Assembly: GCF_000471905.2 (NCBI RefSeq)
Contig: NW_006500347.1
Location: forward strand, 3,251,722-3,315,721
DNA length: 64,000 nucleotides
Origin: Amborella trichopoda
Taxonomy: Eukaryota > Streptophyta > Magnoliopsida > Amborellales > Amborellaceae
Direction of reading: 5' to 3'
How positions within the stretch are numbered: the first letter of the stretch is position 1; each line of letters opens with the position of its first letter. Position numbers and translations under genes: made by a program. Below are positions 19,261 through 30,082 of this stretch, piece after piece. Under the pieces are notes generated by a model that saw nothing but the letters and a program-made list of their open reading frames with translations, did not search any database and was not told the origin of the DNA.

Positions 19261-19727
19261 TAGGGGCATGGGGCAAATCAATTCCAGATGCAAGTCTTAA
19301 TAATTCATTAAAATTGTAGAATGAATTATAGAAAAACTCTAAAATCTAGTTTGCAAAATAAAACCCTAAATCCTAAACCTTAGACACTCAACAAAATTAG
19401 TTATTATTATACAAAAATCCAGCATACAGATAAGTGGCGTGACATACAAAAATGTTATCAGAACTTCTGCAACTAAGGTGGCCATGAACTTTGATTGCAG
19501 TGCCAGCTATCCATGCAATAACATTGAATTGCAAGATGTGCATCTCTTACAAAGACAAAACCGCCCAAGCCTCTTGCACACATGCCAATGGGAAAACAAC
19601 AGGTGTAGTCACACCACCAAGTTGTTTATAGATTTTTATTTTTATTTTTATTTTTCTTTTTTCTTTTTTTTTTCTTGGTTGGTATCACTAGTTTGATTGT
19701 GGTGGGAGGCTTAATTACTAGATTACT

Positions 19728-19885
19728 TTCTTTTTTGGGTAATTAAGTGGCAAAGACAGGCCCCTACCAATGTTTTCAAATAGTTTAAGAGTTAACCTTT
19801 TGAAAGTGTTAGTAGGGTGGATTCAGTGGGAATGACGTGGTGACTAGGGTGTGAGGGTGCTATTACCACAACCCCATAACTTTTT
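19728..19885 (-). repeat. SINE-like interspersed repeat (copy 1)
   Basis: This 150-base block contains the same ordered phrases as 31640-31795, 31935-32075, 35040-35170 and 35330-35466: 'gggtaattcagtggggatgac', 'cccctac', 'gaaagtgttag', then 'gtggtgctatcaccacaacccca'. On the minus strand it starts GGGGTTGTGGT..TAGCACC, which loosely resembles a tRNA-type A box, so a tRNA-derived SINE is possible. Evidence is by eye. Confidence 0.5.
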
Positions 19886-20448
19886 CATAATATTACTAGA
19901 TTGTTGGAGTAGTGAATTATTTTGTTTATAGACATGGTGAAGATATTCAATCAGAAATAGCTCATACCTTATCTACTATTTTCTATTAATGGTTCATTTG
20001 TGTGTGTGGGTGTTTTTTTTTTTTGAAACACCTCTAAAATCTTGGTTGTTCTTAATGATAGGATTTGATTAAATGAACCGTCTTGGTTGTTCTTAATGAC
20101 AGGATTTGATTAAATTGGTTCATTTATGTTATTGGATGGCTTGTAAAACACCTTTAAAATCTTGGTTGTTCTTAATGATAGGATTGATTAAATTTATGGA
20201 TTTTATATAGTAAGACCGTTTACCTTTGGTACAAGAAAGTGATGGAATGTAGAATTTAGATGGAGTATTCAAATCCTTTCATAAATTTTAAATATCACTC
20301 TTATCTAAGGGCCTCAGTATAAAAATAGCAAGATTAAATTTTACTCAATTATAAAAATAAATATCTTAGGATTGATCAAGTAAGGCAAAGGTGTATTTAT
20401 TTTGATATATATTGAAGTGCAATAAAGAAGACCATTTGAAAATTGAGT

Positions 20449-20640
20449 AATGATCCTATAGGACCCTCCCCCACCAATGTGTATAGAACCCCAAAGGATT
20501 ATCATTAAATTTGATACAGATCCCTAAAAAGGTAATCACATGGATGTAGGACTTGACTTTTTTAGAGATCCATGCCAAATTTAACAGTGATCCTTTGGGG
20601 TCCTACACACATGGATGGGAGAGGATCCTATAGGATCATT
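20449..20640. repeat. Foldback MITE, about 192 bp
   Basis: The two ends are inverted copies: aatgatcctatagga at 20449 and tcctataggatcatt at 20626-20640. Pairing continues inward through 'accccaaaggat' and 'attaaattt.g.ta', with few mismatches, so almost the whole element folds on itself. A related element lies at 59045-59243. No coding potential was seen. The stretch before it (19886-20448) has a direct repeat of 'aaaatcttggttgttcttaatgataggatttgatta' type near 20036, 20078 and 20155. Confidence 0.8.
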
Positions 20641-22514
20641 TCTCTTGAAAATTATAGCAAACTTTAAAATTTTGGGAGTTCTCTCTCTCTCTCTCTCTCT
20701 TAATTTTCATCCTCTCACATCTCAACTCCTCCCCATGTTTAATGCCTTATTTTTTCTCATTTTTATCTCTTTATGTCATGTGGTTATCTTATTCATATCT
20801 AAAATATCTTTTTCTAAACCTCACTACTTATTGTGTCTCATCTTTAACATCCGTTATAATCTATAAATCCAATTTATTTTTTCACCAATCTCCTAAAATG
20901 AAGGTAGCCCGATGCAAATTGCCCAACCCTAATCTGTCTAAAGTGTGGTCTCTACAATGTTATATCTTAACCTATATTCTCTATAACAACAGTGTTCTGG
21001 TGTAAACGAAATCTCTCACCCAATAAAATTCTACCTAGTAATAGCAATAATCTCAATATAATTGTCTACAAAGAGACTATTTACCTTTTGTACAAAGAGG
21101 TCACAACTATTCCCACTCATTAGATGTCAAATTGGATGGCTTGGGATATAACAATAGGGTTCTACTCCAATTGAAATCTCTCTCCCAATAAGATTCTTCT
21201 TTCTCCCAATAGGATTCTACTCTACCCCCACTCCCCCCCCCCCCAGGTCTAAGCATTTAGGAACTCAAATCCTATTTTACTTTTTGAAAATAGTCAAGAG
21301 CGCGGGTTCGAGTTTTGAGAGCGGTCACTATGTGCATAAGAAGCCAAAGGTTAGGAACATCTCCAGAGACCCAGCGTAGGAGGGACCAGCACCATGTTAT
21401 GGCTTTCTTTAGTTATTGAGTAGTTCAAGTGTTTTACTCTTACCTCACGTATGTACACATGCACTTGCTTAGTATCTTCTCGCAGCACAAGGTTTTATGT
21501 ACATAAACCCACCGCCCCCTTTCTTGACATGCATGTGCCTCGATCCTTTTTATTGCAATGGTTGGGGGACGCCATTAAAAAGGTAGGTGTGAGCTCTTTG
21601 GACTTTGGAGTAAGACAAATTTAAAAGTAGAGCCTAGTATTCTCGCGGATCACATTATTAACTTGCTCCCTTAGAGATCAGTATTATTGCGGATCACATT
21701 ATTAACTTGCTCCCTCAAACAAAAGAGCTACCTGAGATAATTATTTTCATATGAGATAATAGGTTGGCTCTCAAATCATCGGATGGGAATTTTAAAAAAT
21801 ACTTAGATCTAACTGTCTAGTTTAAATCTATCCTTTTAATTTCATAATGCTATTTTCTTTTTAATTTCATAATACTATTCTTCCAAGAGTACATATGAAT
21901 TTCTTTTTCTTTTTTAATAACAAGGTTGAAATTAGGAGGTTAGATTCTCAAAAATTTGAGACCATCAGAAAGATTTCCAGTATTAAAAGAATATCTTTCA
22001 ATATGAAGGTGCACCTTACTTTGCTTGTTTAAGGCCTCAGCCTTATAGAAACTACACCCATTCTATGATTTTTTGTCATATAAAATTGAGATTATTTGTA
22101 TTGTTTTTGTGTTATCTGGTCATCAAGGTTACGAAATGTCAACAAGGACAATGCTAAAAAGCACTAATATTTAATGGCACTTTTCTTGAGGTTGCGTTTG
22201 GGGTGATTTTCAAGCATTCATGCTTACGTTTTTTTTACCAATATCGAAGATTGTGATGCGTTTCAATTGTATTTTTAGTGAAATTATTTATAAATAATGT
22301 GATTGTATACAAGCAGACCATTTATATTTGGTACAAGAAGATCATAATTATTTTTACTTATAAGATGTAAAAATATAACATCTTGGAGTGGGTGACAAAC
22401 TTTGAGAAATTTCCCACAGAACTTTGAGCACATTGAATTGCACATTTCCAACCGCCCAACTTCATTGCTTGAAGCTAGAGAGCGGCACATATTTTTTGGA
22501 GATTTAGGATTATT
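20641..22514. other. Gene-free stretch with simple and interspersed repeats
   Basis: It holds a (CT)n run at 20681-20700 and a C run at 21232-21244. Two copies of a 'gtttacctttggtacaag..' repeat lie near 21064 and 22313 (family also at 20208, 45170 and 54665). A short direct repeat, 'gcggatcacattattaacttgctccct', occurs near 21644 and 21684. I found no protein-coding sequence. Confidence 0.5.
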
Positions 22515-22732
22515 TTTCATCAGATTTGGGATATTCTGTCATACTCTACGGCCACTATTCAACATTGTTATAGGGGAGGCAAATGCAGATGCCGATGCAC
22601 TTGCCAAAGGAGGAGTTCATGTTCTTTCTTTGTTGGTCATTTCTTTTCAGTGATCTTATATTTTTTTGTACATGTTGTTTTCTTTTTCACCTTTGATTAA
22701 TGGAAGTTTTACGTTACCATTAAAAAAAAAAG
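22515..22732 (+). mobile_element. LINE 3' end fragment
   Basis: The translation at 22555-22610 (GEANADADALAKGG) is the last helix of a LINE-type RNase H domain. It is followed by a stop, about 70 bases of T-rich 3' sequence including 'gattaatggaagttttac', and a poly(A) run at 22722-22731. Everything upstream of the final RNase H motif is missing. 22733-23052 has no recognisable feature. Confidence 0.65.
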
Positions 22733-23052
22733 GGTGCGCCTTACATCATAGGAAATTTTTCATAGATATTACATATATATAAGAGACATAACCAAGAGTC
22801 CTAATCTTTTGGGTTTTTCTTTTTTCATAACCTTATCAATATCAATTTTTGCCCAAAATGTCATATTTTCTTCTTATTTTTTTTTGTTTCCGTACATAAA
22901 TTACTAAAAAATGTATCTCCAATTATAGAAACTTTCTTATATCTTAGTCGGTGGAGATATCTTTCATTAGAGATTTAGAGCAAAGTCAAAGGCTATTTTA
23001 GTCCTATGCATCATGCAAAAATTAATAGTCCCCTAGTCATTCATCATCTATA

Positions 23053-23080
23053 TGAAAAATGTATTAAGATCAAAGCATAC
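23053..23080 (-). repeat. Terminal redundancy of the pararetrovirus, left copy
   Basis: Twenty-six of 28 bases match 30083-30110 in the same orientation. The similarity fades on both sides, so the shared part is short. It lies downstream of a TATA-like box, as a transcript-start region would. Confidence 0.6.
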
Positions 23081-23143
23081 CAAAGCAGGAAACTAGGCTG
23101 AGAGGCTTTAAGCAGCACTCTGCCTTCACAAACAACCTAAGAA

Positions 23144-23156
23144 GCCTTTTATAGGC
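23144..23156 (-). promoter_or_regulatory. TATA-like box of the pararetrovirus promoter
   Basis: The minus strand reads gcctataaaaggc. It lies 60-70 bases upstream (in viral sense) of the terminal redundancy and just downstream of two tandem-repeat arrays, the usual place for a caulimovirid promoter. Transcription start and activity are unproven. Confidence 0.5.
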
Positions 23157-23204
23157 ATCGAATTTGAAATCCGGACTTCAAACCATAATAAAATAAAAAG
23201 TTGG

Positions 23205-23369
23205 CCGATACAGGTGGCCATTATGAATAGTGAAAAGTAGATGAACATTGGATAGGTGACCGACATATATAGTGAAAAGTAGATGAACAGTGGATAGGTG
23301 GCCGACATGTACAGTGAAAAGTAGATGAATAGTGGACATGTGGCCGACATGTACAGTGAAAAGTAGATG
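23205..23369. repeat. 42-bp tandem repeat upstream of the viral TATA-like box
   Basis: The phrase tgaaaagtagatg starts at 23231, 23273, 23315 and 23357, exactly 42 bases apart, with a degenerate unit before 23231. Each unit also carries 'gataggtg.ccgacat' (or 'gtggccgacatg'). Because 42 is divisible by three, one minus-strand frame reads a 14-residue repeat, but this is probably not translated. Confidence 0.85.
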
Positions 23370-23374
23370 CTTCC

Positions 23375-23471
23375 TTATCTTGAACAGTAATTCGCCTTCA
23401 TCTTAAACAGTAATTCGTCCTCATCTTGAACAGTAATTCGTCCTCATCTTGAACAGTAATTCGTCCTTTAA
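23375..23471. repeat. 23-bp tandem repeat adjoining the 42-bp array
   Basis: The phrase t(g/a)aacagtaattcg starts at 23381, 23404, 23427 and 23450, a regular 23-base period. The minus strand reads 'cgaattactgttca' in each. It separates the end of the viral coding region from the 42-bp array. Confidence 0.85.
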
Positions 23472-24388
23472 TCCGTGTCATAATCTAAGGGTAAACCATC
23501 AGAATTATAACTTGGTGAAGAATGGTTGGACGGACTATGTGAGGGTCCAATGTAGGTATCATCACTGGAGCTGTCTGTCTGTTCTTCTGCTGGAGGAGGG
23601 TGATCAGCAAGCCATATATGCAGTTGGTGTAGCAGTGCAACTCCCCAGGGAGTCTCATCATTCCATATTGTTGTTCCTGTATAGACATCCAAAGGAATCC
23701 ATTCTGGTTGGATTCTGTTAATGTAGCACATGAGGATTTTTAACTCCTTCCATAGCTCCATTTGAAATAACTAAAAACTTAGGATATTAGAATCATACCA
23801 TCCAATGGTCTGGATATGGGAGTGTTGGGTAAAGAAAGTATGTTGAGGATAAATTTGTGGTCTTAGGTCTAGGTGAAAAGCTATAATGATATAAGGTCTG
23901 TGGCGATAACCAAAGGATTCAATCCATTGATTATAATGGTTATGTTTTAAAAGGAATTTGTAAAAGTTGAAAGCTCTGGGATTAGGATGGATATAATTGT
24001 TCCATTGTAAGAAATGACAGTGTCTGAGGTAGGATAATAGTTTCTTAACATGGAAATTAAAGCAAATATGGTGGTTTTGAGTAAGATACCAGAAGAAACA
24101 AAGAGCTTCTCTAGGCATGTTATAATAATGTCTGGTCTGAAATAAAGATAAAAATGGATATGTAGGATGACATCGAATTCCTTGAAAACATTATCCATGA
24201 TTTCTGATTAATATTTCATGTATTTTTTGTTGCATAATATCATTTCTTGTATCCATTATTTTGGTGAGTATGATGTCAAATATTTCATCAGGAACATCTT
24301 TGGATTCATCATCTATTCTGATTATTGTTCCCAAAAAAGGGACAACTTGAAGAACAATTTCTTCTGAAAATTTCTTCCGAGAAAACAT
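23468..24388 (-). pseudogene. Pararetroviral region after RNase H, unknown function, acidic end
   Basis: Several overlapping open minus-strand segments follow the RNase H domain (24388-24191, 24198-23947, 24118-23771, 23761-23468). The middle part is rich in Tyr, His, Phe and Ile. The last 35 residues are rich in Ser, Asp and Pro and end at a stop at the edge of the 23-bp repeats. Frameshifts separate the pieces, but a protein-like signal continues for about 300 codons. It may be a C-terminal extension of the polyprotein or a second ORF. I do not recognise it. Confidence 0.55.
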
Positions 24389-24436
24389 ATCAGCTAAGAT
24401 ATTATTTTTTCCAGAAATATGCTTATATTCAAAATT

Positions 24437-24763
24437 TCATTGAGAAAACCAACTTGCCCATCTGAGTAATTGTGGATTAGGAAAAATCTTATTTTTGAAT
24501 TTGAGCATATTTGGAAAAGCTGACAAATCCATTTCTACTAGAAAAGAATGTCTTATTAGATGAAATTCAAAATTTTCAATTCCTCTCTTTACGGCAAGGA
24601 TTTCTTTAAATGTAGAATAGTAATGAAGTTCAGATTCTTTGAATTTTCCACTTTTATATCTGCAAATCATTCTTTTTTTTTCTTTTTCTTCAAGCAAAAT
24701 ACATGCCCAAAATTCGTCTGAAGCATCTGTTTGTAAGATCTTGTTTCCTGATGGGATTTTCAA
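24437..24763 (-). pseudogene. Pararetroviral RNase H
   Basis: The 108-codon minus-strand segment shows the family's ordered acidic residues: an Asp in a QTDASDEFW context near residue 14, a Glu in a FKEILAVKRGIENF helix near residue 52, and an Asp near residue 78 after 'LVEM'. It continues the RT in viral order after a break. RNase H removes the RNA strand during reverse transcription. A stop upstream separates it from the RT part. Confidence 0.75.
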
Positions 24764-24811
24764 AGATGGTAAATTTTTAGATAGTCTTTTGAGCTTTAGA
24801 ATACACTCAGT

Positions 24812-25749
24812 CTATTTTCTTGTCCATGGTAGTGCTTTTTTCTTTAGTAAAAGGTAGAGTGGATTAATGAAGAGAGAAAGCTTAGGAATAAAATGGGACA
24901 TATAATTTATAATTTCTAAATATTGCTGAATTTGTTTTACAGATGATAGAATATTTGGGAATTCTAATAAGTGTTTTGCTATATGAGGCTGGAGTTTATA
25001 CTTTCCATTATGGAAATGCATACTAAGGAAATCAATTTCTGTTGTAGCAATGACACATTTCTTTTCAGAGAGTATAATACCATATTTACAACAGAGGGAA
25101 TGGAATTTTTCTAATAGAAGAATATGACTATCAAGATCAGGTGAGAAGAGGAGTATGTCATCTATATATATCAGTGCCTATGTTGAGATTGGTTAAAAAA
25201 TGTTACTTAAGACTTTTTGAAAATATGTGGGTGCATTTTTTAAACCAAAATGCATGACTGTCCATTGAAAATGGTAATTTGGTAAACAGAAAGCTGTTTT
25301 AAGACGGTCATCTGGATGAATTCCTATTTGCCAAAATCTAAATTTTAAATCAAATTTAAAAATATTTGTGCATAAGAAATCTGAGAAACTAGTGCAATTT
25401 GATTTGGCAAAGGGAATTTATCATCTGCAAGGAAAGTATTCAAGGGTTGGTAATTGATAACTAACCTAAGTTTTCTTCGAATTTGTTTTGCTCGTTTATT
25501 TACATAAAAGGCTTCACAAGCCCAAGGAGAACTAGTAGGCTCAATTAACTGTTCCCTTATCAAATCTTGTATCTCTAGCTTAGCTTGTTCCAAAAGATCA
25601 GGATTTAAACCTCTGTGTGAAGATTTTGTGGGATTTATGTCCTCATTTTTCTTAAAAGGTAATTTAACATAAATATTATGGTTTCTCCAAAGTGGGTTGG
25701 TACATTTTTTGAGAAACTCAGAGTGGGAATTGGCACAGTAGTCTGACAC
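24812..25749 (-). pseudogene. Pararetroviral reverse transcriptase, broken
   Basis: The first open segment (25749-25345) holds the RT entry region: an IQDLIREQLIEPTSSPWA stretch, KLRLVINYQPLN and the FPLPNQ segment. Stops and frameshifts follow. The catalytic box is still legible as YIDD on the minus strand near 25165 (25155-25175), and the thumb/connection part is open at 25021-24812. Reverse transcriptase copies the viral RNA after tRNA priming. The key Asp pair is present, but the frame is interrupted, so no enzyme can be made. Confidence 0.8.
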
Positions 25750-25952
25750 AATTTTCTATCGAATGGTTTCCAGAGAGTAGGGGTGATCTATACAAGCTAT
25801 CTAGGTTAAGGATATGTTCCTATAATGTAGTCCTTTGGAAGTCCACTGAAGTTTTACTTAGTGTAAAACATCAAATCCAAGTAAAAGTTCTTTATTGGGT
25901 AAATAGGATCCTGCTAGTTTATGTTGGATAACTAGTTTTGGAAAAAGTTTTA

Positions 25953-26639
25953 TCAAAATGGATTTGCTAATTTGTTTATGGCAAATTTCTCTCCATTAGC
26001 AGCCCGAAAAGTTTGGTTACATGTTTCCCAAAACTGTTTTGGTAGTAAAGCTGGTTCTAAGATACTAGCTGATACTCCTATATAAAAAAATGCTGGTATG
26101 GTCAAAGGTTTGGAATAGTATTCTTGGAGTATCTGGACCAGGGCTATTGGGGTAGGCTGGAAGGGTAAACTGTTTATGTCTGAAATATTTTCCTGTGGAG
26201 ACAATATCTCTAGGTCTTGTGAGTTGCTTATCTCATTTACTTCATTGCCTTCAGAGTATGAAATAGATAACAATGTTTCTTGACTTTGATCATCATCAAG
26301 AGAAAACACAGACTTTAGATCGTCATCAATTTCTTCATCTAAAACTTGTGATAGCAGGTGCATTATCTTTTTTTTCTTTTTCTTATTAGGGCAGTCTTTT
26401 TCGAAATGCCCTTTCTTTCCACATACATAACATCTATCTCCTTTCTTATGTCTGAAACCTCGAAATCTTGACCTTCTAAGATATTTGAATTTTTTCTTCT
26501 TTCTTTTTTGTTCAAGCTTCTTGTTACCTTTTAAAGTAGTTGGACACACACACTGTTTTTCTGAATCACATTTGATCTTGAAATATGGTTTATCACAAGA
26601 TTTTCTCAATAAATACTTATTTTTTTCCATTTGTTTCAC
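25953..26639 (-). pseudogene. Pararetroviral capsid C-terminus with zinc knuckle, then protease
   Basis: This open segment of 228 codons starts with a Lys/Arg-rich region. A CCHC zinc knuckle follows (Cys-X2-Cys-X4-His-X4-Cys, residues about 70-83), then a Lys run and a Ser/Asp/Glu-rich linker. The last 65 residues have the form of a pepsin-like retroviral protease. However, where that family carries its catalytic Asp this copy has Tyr (an FFYIGVSAS context near 26095), so the protease is inactive even without the downstream breaks. The capsid part would package the viral nucleic acid. Confidence 0.8.
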
Positions 26640-27047
26640 AAATTCAACTTGATTGCACAGTCTTTTTAGAGCATGGAGAACAAATTGATATAATTAACCA
26701 AAACTGATGTTTTGAATAGTAAGTCCTTGGTTTTCCATTGTTTTTGTTGCTTCTTTATCAAGAGTAGAAGGTATAGATTTAAGATAAAAGTGTTTTAAAT
26801 TTACAACATCAATTCCTCCTATCTTATGGTATCTCTTATTTATCTCTGAAAAATATTTTTCAAGATCTTGTCTCTTGAAAGAACAACATTTGAGCGGAAA
26901 AAATTCTTCTCTCGCAGCTATTTATTCATGTTTCACTGGAGCTGAGAATTCAGAGACTAAATAATTAAAAAATTCAACAATGGACTGACTATTTCTTAAC
27001 TGTGTTTGCTTTTATTCTCCACGACTTATATACCAATAAAAAAGGCA

Positions 27048-28081
27048 TCATCTTAGCCTAACAATAACTTTAAAAATTGTACTGGCTAAAGTATTTGCTA
27101 GATTAAGCATTTCTGAATGCATCCATCCTTGAATCTCTCTGAATCTGTCATTCCATCGTGATGGTAGAATATCATCAATTGTAAAGCCTTTAGATGAATC
27201 ATCATAGGTAGTGGTAGTCTGGGGTTCTTGGTGGTCAGGAGGTCTGAGATCTTCCTCCATAATTGGCCAGGTTCATGAGGAGGTTCTGGAGGATTCATCA
27301 TTAATAAAGATTCAGAATCCATGGAAGAAGAAGATTTTTCTTCAATAAAAGTTCCAGATGTATCAGACATATCATCTGAAGATTGAGTTTCAGATTGAAG
27401 TTTAACTTCAGGCTGTTTTGTCAAATTCTTGAGGAATGAACTCATCTTATTCAAAGGTTTAGAGGGAATATATATTTGAGTTGGGACAGAAGAGGCTACA
27501 ATATCTGGTTCAGTATCAGATTTTTCAAACAGTTGGGTTTCGTGTTTTGGTAATTGGGGGTCAGTAGGAGGTTGAATTATTATTGGTGAAGAAGTAGTTG
27601 GGGGTTTGGGAATTGGATGTTGGGATGAACTGGGTATTGATACATTTGGTTTTTTTCTTAATTGAGGAAAAAACATTTCTTCAGGAAAACGTCTTTCCTC
27701 TTCAAAGGAACTTAATGCCCTAAAACCATAATGTCTGGGAGGAATTAAACCAGTAGGCGAGTAAAGGGTTCTTCTACGTGGAATGGGATCACGACTTCTT
27801 AAAGTAGGGTAGTTCTGGGTATATGGGTTTGATAACAAGCGTTGGAATTGGGATTGGTATTGGTGTTGGAGGTATTAGGATTTCATCCAAAGATCTCTTT
27901 CACGGGTTTGCAACCGTTTTTCCAAAAAAGCTTTTTCCTTTCCTTTCTGACTCAGCAAATTAGACTGTTCATGTGTGTCTTTGGCTATATACAAAATTTG
28001 CATCAATTCTTCATGCAATAACTGAATTTTCTCTTTTAATTGAACAATTACGCCGGATAATCCCTGCAACTGAGAAGACAT
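27048..28081 (-). pseudogene. Pararetroviral coiled-coil and proline/acid-rich region
   Basis: Minus-strand segment 28081-27875 is a 68-codon heptad-like helix (Leu/Ile at regular spacing, Gln and Glu rich). Segment 27838-27098 is Pro/Ser-rich and acidic, and ends in the helical sequence that normally leads into the capsid core (27260-27048). The capsid core itself (about 27040-26640) has stops and is only patchily open. By position it corresponds to the virion-associated and capsid part of a polyprotein. Confidence 0.6.
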
Positions 28082-28259
28082 AATATTTTGTTTTTCTTCT
28101 ATTCGAAGTAATGCTGGATTTTGAGATTTAGCATTTTCAGCTTGCCAATTCAGGTTGGCTTTGGCTGGAGAAATAGACTTTTATACTCCAGTAACATCTC
28201 TAGTATTAGGATTCTTAATCTTCCATACATGTTTTTCATTTTCTTGAAGTTTTTCATAA

Positions 28260-29646
28260 TCATCTAATGGTGAAAAGTTTGAGGCATAAACTTGAACTTT
28301 GAGGATCAAAGGTTAAGCATTCTAGGATATGATTTCTTTTTTCTGGATCCTTTTGATCATCCCATCTTGTAGGGACGATATCTAAAACAATGTGTTTGGA
28401 TTTGGGACAACTATAAGTCACATAATAATCCCATTTTCTTGAACTCTCTCCAAGTAATTCGACAGATGGATCACCTTCTATATGTCTCTGATGAAGTTTT
28501 TGTTGTGATGATTTTTTCTTTTTGTTTTTTCTTTTTGGCAAATCATCTAAATCATCTTTAAGACAAGAAGAGCAATTACATGAATCAAACCAGTTATGTC
28601 CATCAGAAGTTTTTTGTTCATAAATTGCCTTTCTTATTTTATCAAAAGCAACAACCGAAACTTTTTCAAGCAATCATTGGAATTGGGTAGGAAATATTTC
28701 TCTATCTGGTTCTCAATTATTGTTGGAGTCTGAAAATTTATCTGTACAGTTACGTCAGGCATTCTTGTCATCCTGGAATCAGATTGCATCACTGGTTGAC
28801 TTTGGTTCTGAAGAGTTTCATAATTTGTCACCCATGTAGATGAAATTAATTCAAGCAACCTTTCTCTAGAGATTTGTCTAGGAATATAATGACAGACAGG
28901 TTGGAAATTATTGTCAACTTTGATAAACAAGGCTGTATTTTCTTGTTCAGGGAGTATAGGGGTAACTATATCAAAAGCATGGTTATGTAATCTATACACC
29001 ATTTGATAATGGAGTGTCGCTACAGTGGTTGTTTCAATCTGTTTGGTTCCTGTGATTTGTAACTGGACTTTAAATGCTGAACTCAAATAAGGATCTTTAA
29101 TTGGGATATTAAAATTTGGGAAAAAAGTAACAAATATGGTTCCTGCATTTAATGTTGTTTGTACTGTTCCAATACATGCATGCTGGTGTTCTAAAAACCA
29201 GGAATCTAACAAAGTAATTCAAGAAACTGCTTCCATACCTTTTCTTCCATGAAATGTCAAGGCTAGCTTTATGGCTCCAAAGTGAATATGAGTATAATCA
29301 TCTCTAAGCCATTGGGGAAATAGGTTATTGGGTAAGGTAATGATAATGTATTGTTCAGCTTGAGTAGCAGTTATTTGGTGTTGGTCAAAAGAAGAGGCTT
29401 GAACATATTCTTTGATAGCTTCAGGGTTCTTTTTTCCACAAAGCTTTTTGATTCTTTTGGTCCAATTTAAACTAGATTTATCATAAATATGATAAGGATT
29501 AATTAACTAAGAATTGGTTTCAGAAACTTTTTCGGGGTATAGGTTATTTCTAAAAGACGATCTTGTTTTGAAAACATAAGACGGAAATTTATACTAGAAG
29601 AAGGAGTACTATCTAAAGTTATTTCTGAAACAGTGTCCTTTGACAT
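28260..29646 (-). pseudogene. Pararetroviral movement protein, broken
   Basis: A Met codon at 29646-29644 starts a frame that is interrupted by stops within about 140 bases. The best-preserved core, 29212-28634, shows the caulimovirid movement-protein pattern: a LDSWFLEHQHACIGTVQTTL stretch, a FPNFNIPIKDP segment and a YRLHNHAFD box. A frameshift near 28650-28673 leads into 28673-28260, which has a Cys-rich patch and a Lys-rich patch. Movement proteins of this 30K superfamily widen plasmodesmata for cell-to-cell spread. This copy cannot be translated whole. Confidence 0.75.
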
Positions 29647-29982
29647 TTTAAATCTGTTTTTTAAAATAATTTACTATATTGACTGTAAATTTTAAAATAA
29701 AGGTAAGGCCAACTTTCTTTTTCTGTTAACAAAATATGAACTCCTTCTACAACCTTCTTGCCTTCAACAGAGTTCCTGTTATGTTAACCTTAAGAAAGTA
29801 TTGACAGCGGAATAACATCAACACTCGAAATCAACCTTTAGTTCATACCACGTTTTCTGATGCGAAAGATCGTAGACCAGCTAGGCAGACGCAGAGCATA
29901 CTAATCTCAGTATGAGCTCTAGATTAACCCAGCCAATATAATAAATTTTACTGATTGTAATCTCAATTTAACATGGCACAAT

Positions 29983-29994
29983 GCTCTGATACCA
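29983..29994 (-). other. Primer-binding site complementary to initiator tRNA-Met
   Basis: The minus strand reads tggtatcagagc, the 12-base sequence used by plant pararetroviruses (and many LTR elements) to anneal initiator tRNA-Met. It lies about 340 bases upstream of the movement-protein Met codon and about 90 bases inside the right copy of the terminal redundancy. Confidence 0.8.
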
Positions 29995-30082
29995 TTATAG
30001 ATATGCATACAAGAAAATAGACAAGAAAATTGAATAGGATAGAATAACTGAGCATAATGAAGGATAAATAAACAAACCAGAA

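Larger units (their letters stand above)
16738..19631 (+). pseudogene. Polygalacturonase pseudogene 1 (last two exons)
   Basis: Exon A (16738-16963) follows an attgcag acceptor. It reads like the C-terminal part of a glycoside hydrolase 28 pectinase: a VTVKNV strand, GTTNGLRVKT (the conserved RIKT-type box), NPIMIDQNYC and a second Cys. No GT donor follows; the frame runs into TGA. Exon B (about 19421-19631) continues the fold with QISGVTYKNV and a Cys-rich end, but a one-base frameshift near 19545 separates the two halves; the true end, TPPSCL then stop, is in the shifted frame. The upstream catalytic exons (the NTD, DD and HG motifs) are absent. A LINE fragment fills the intron. It is therefore a truncated, frameshifted relic. 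Related copies lie at 31308-32738 and 34446-34660. Confidence 0.8.

Noticed and set aside
23126..23350. 74-codon minus-strand frame with a 14-residue repeat
   Set aside because: It is explained by the 42-bp tandem array, whose period is divisible by three and which lies in the promoter-like region.
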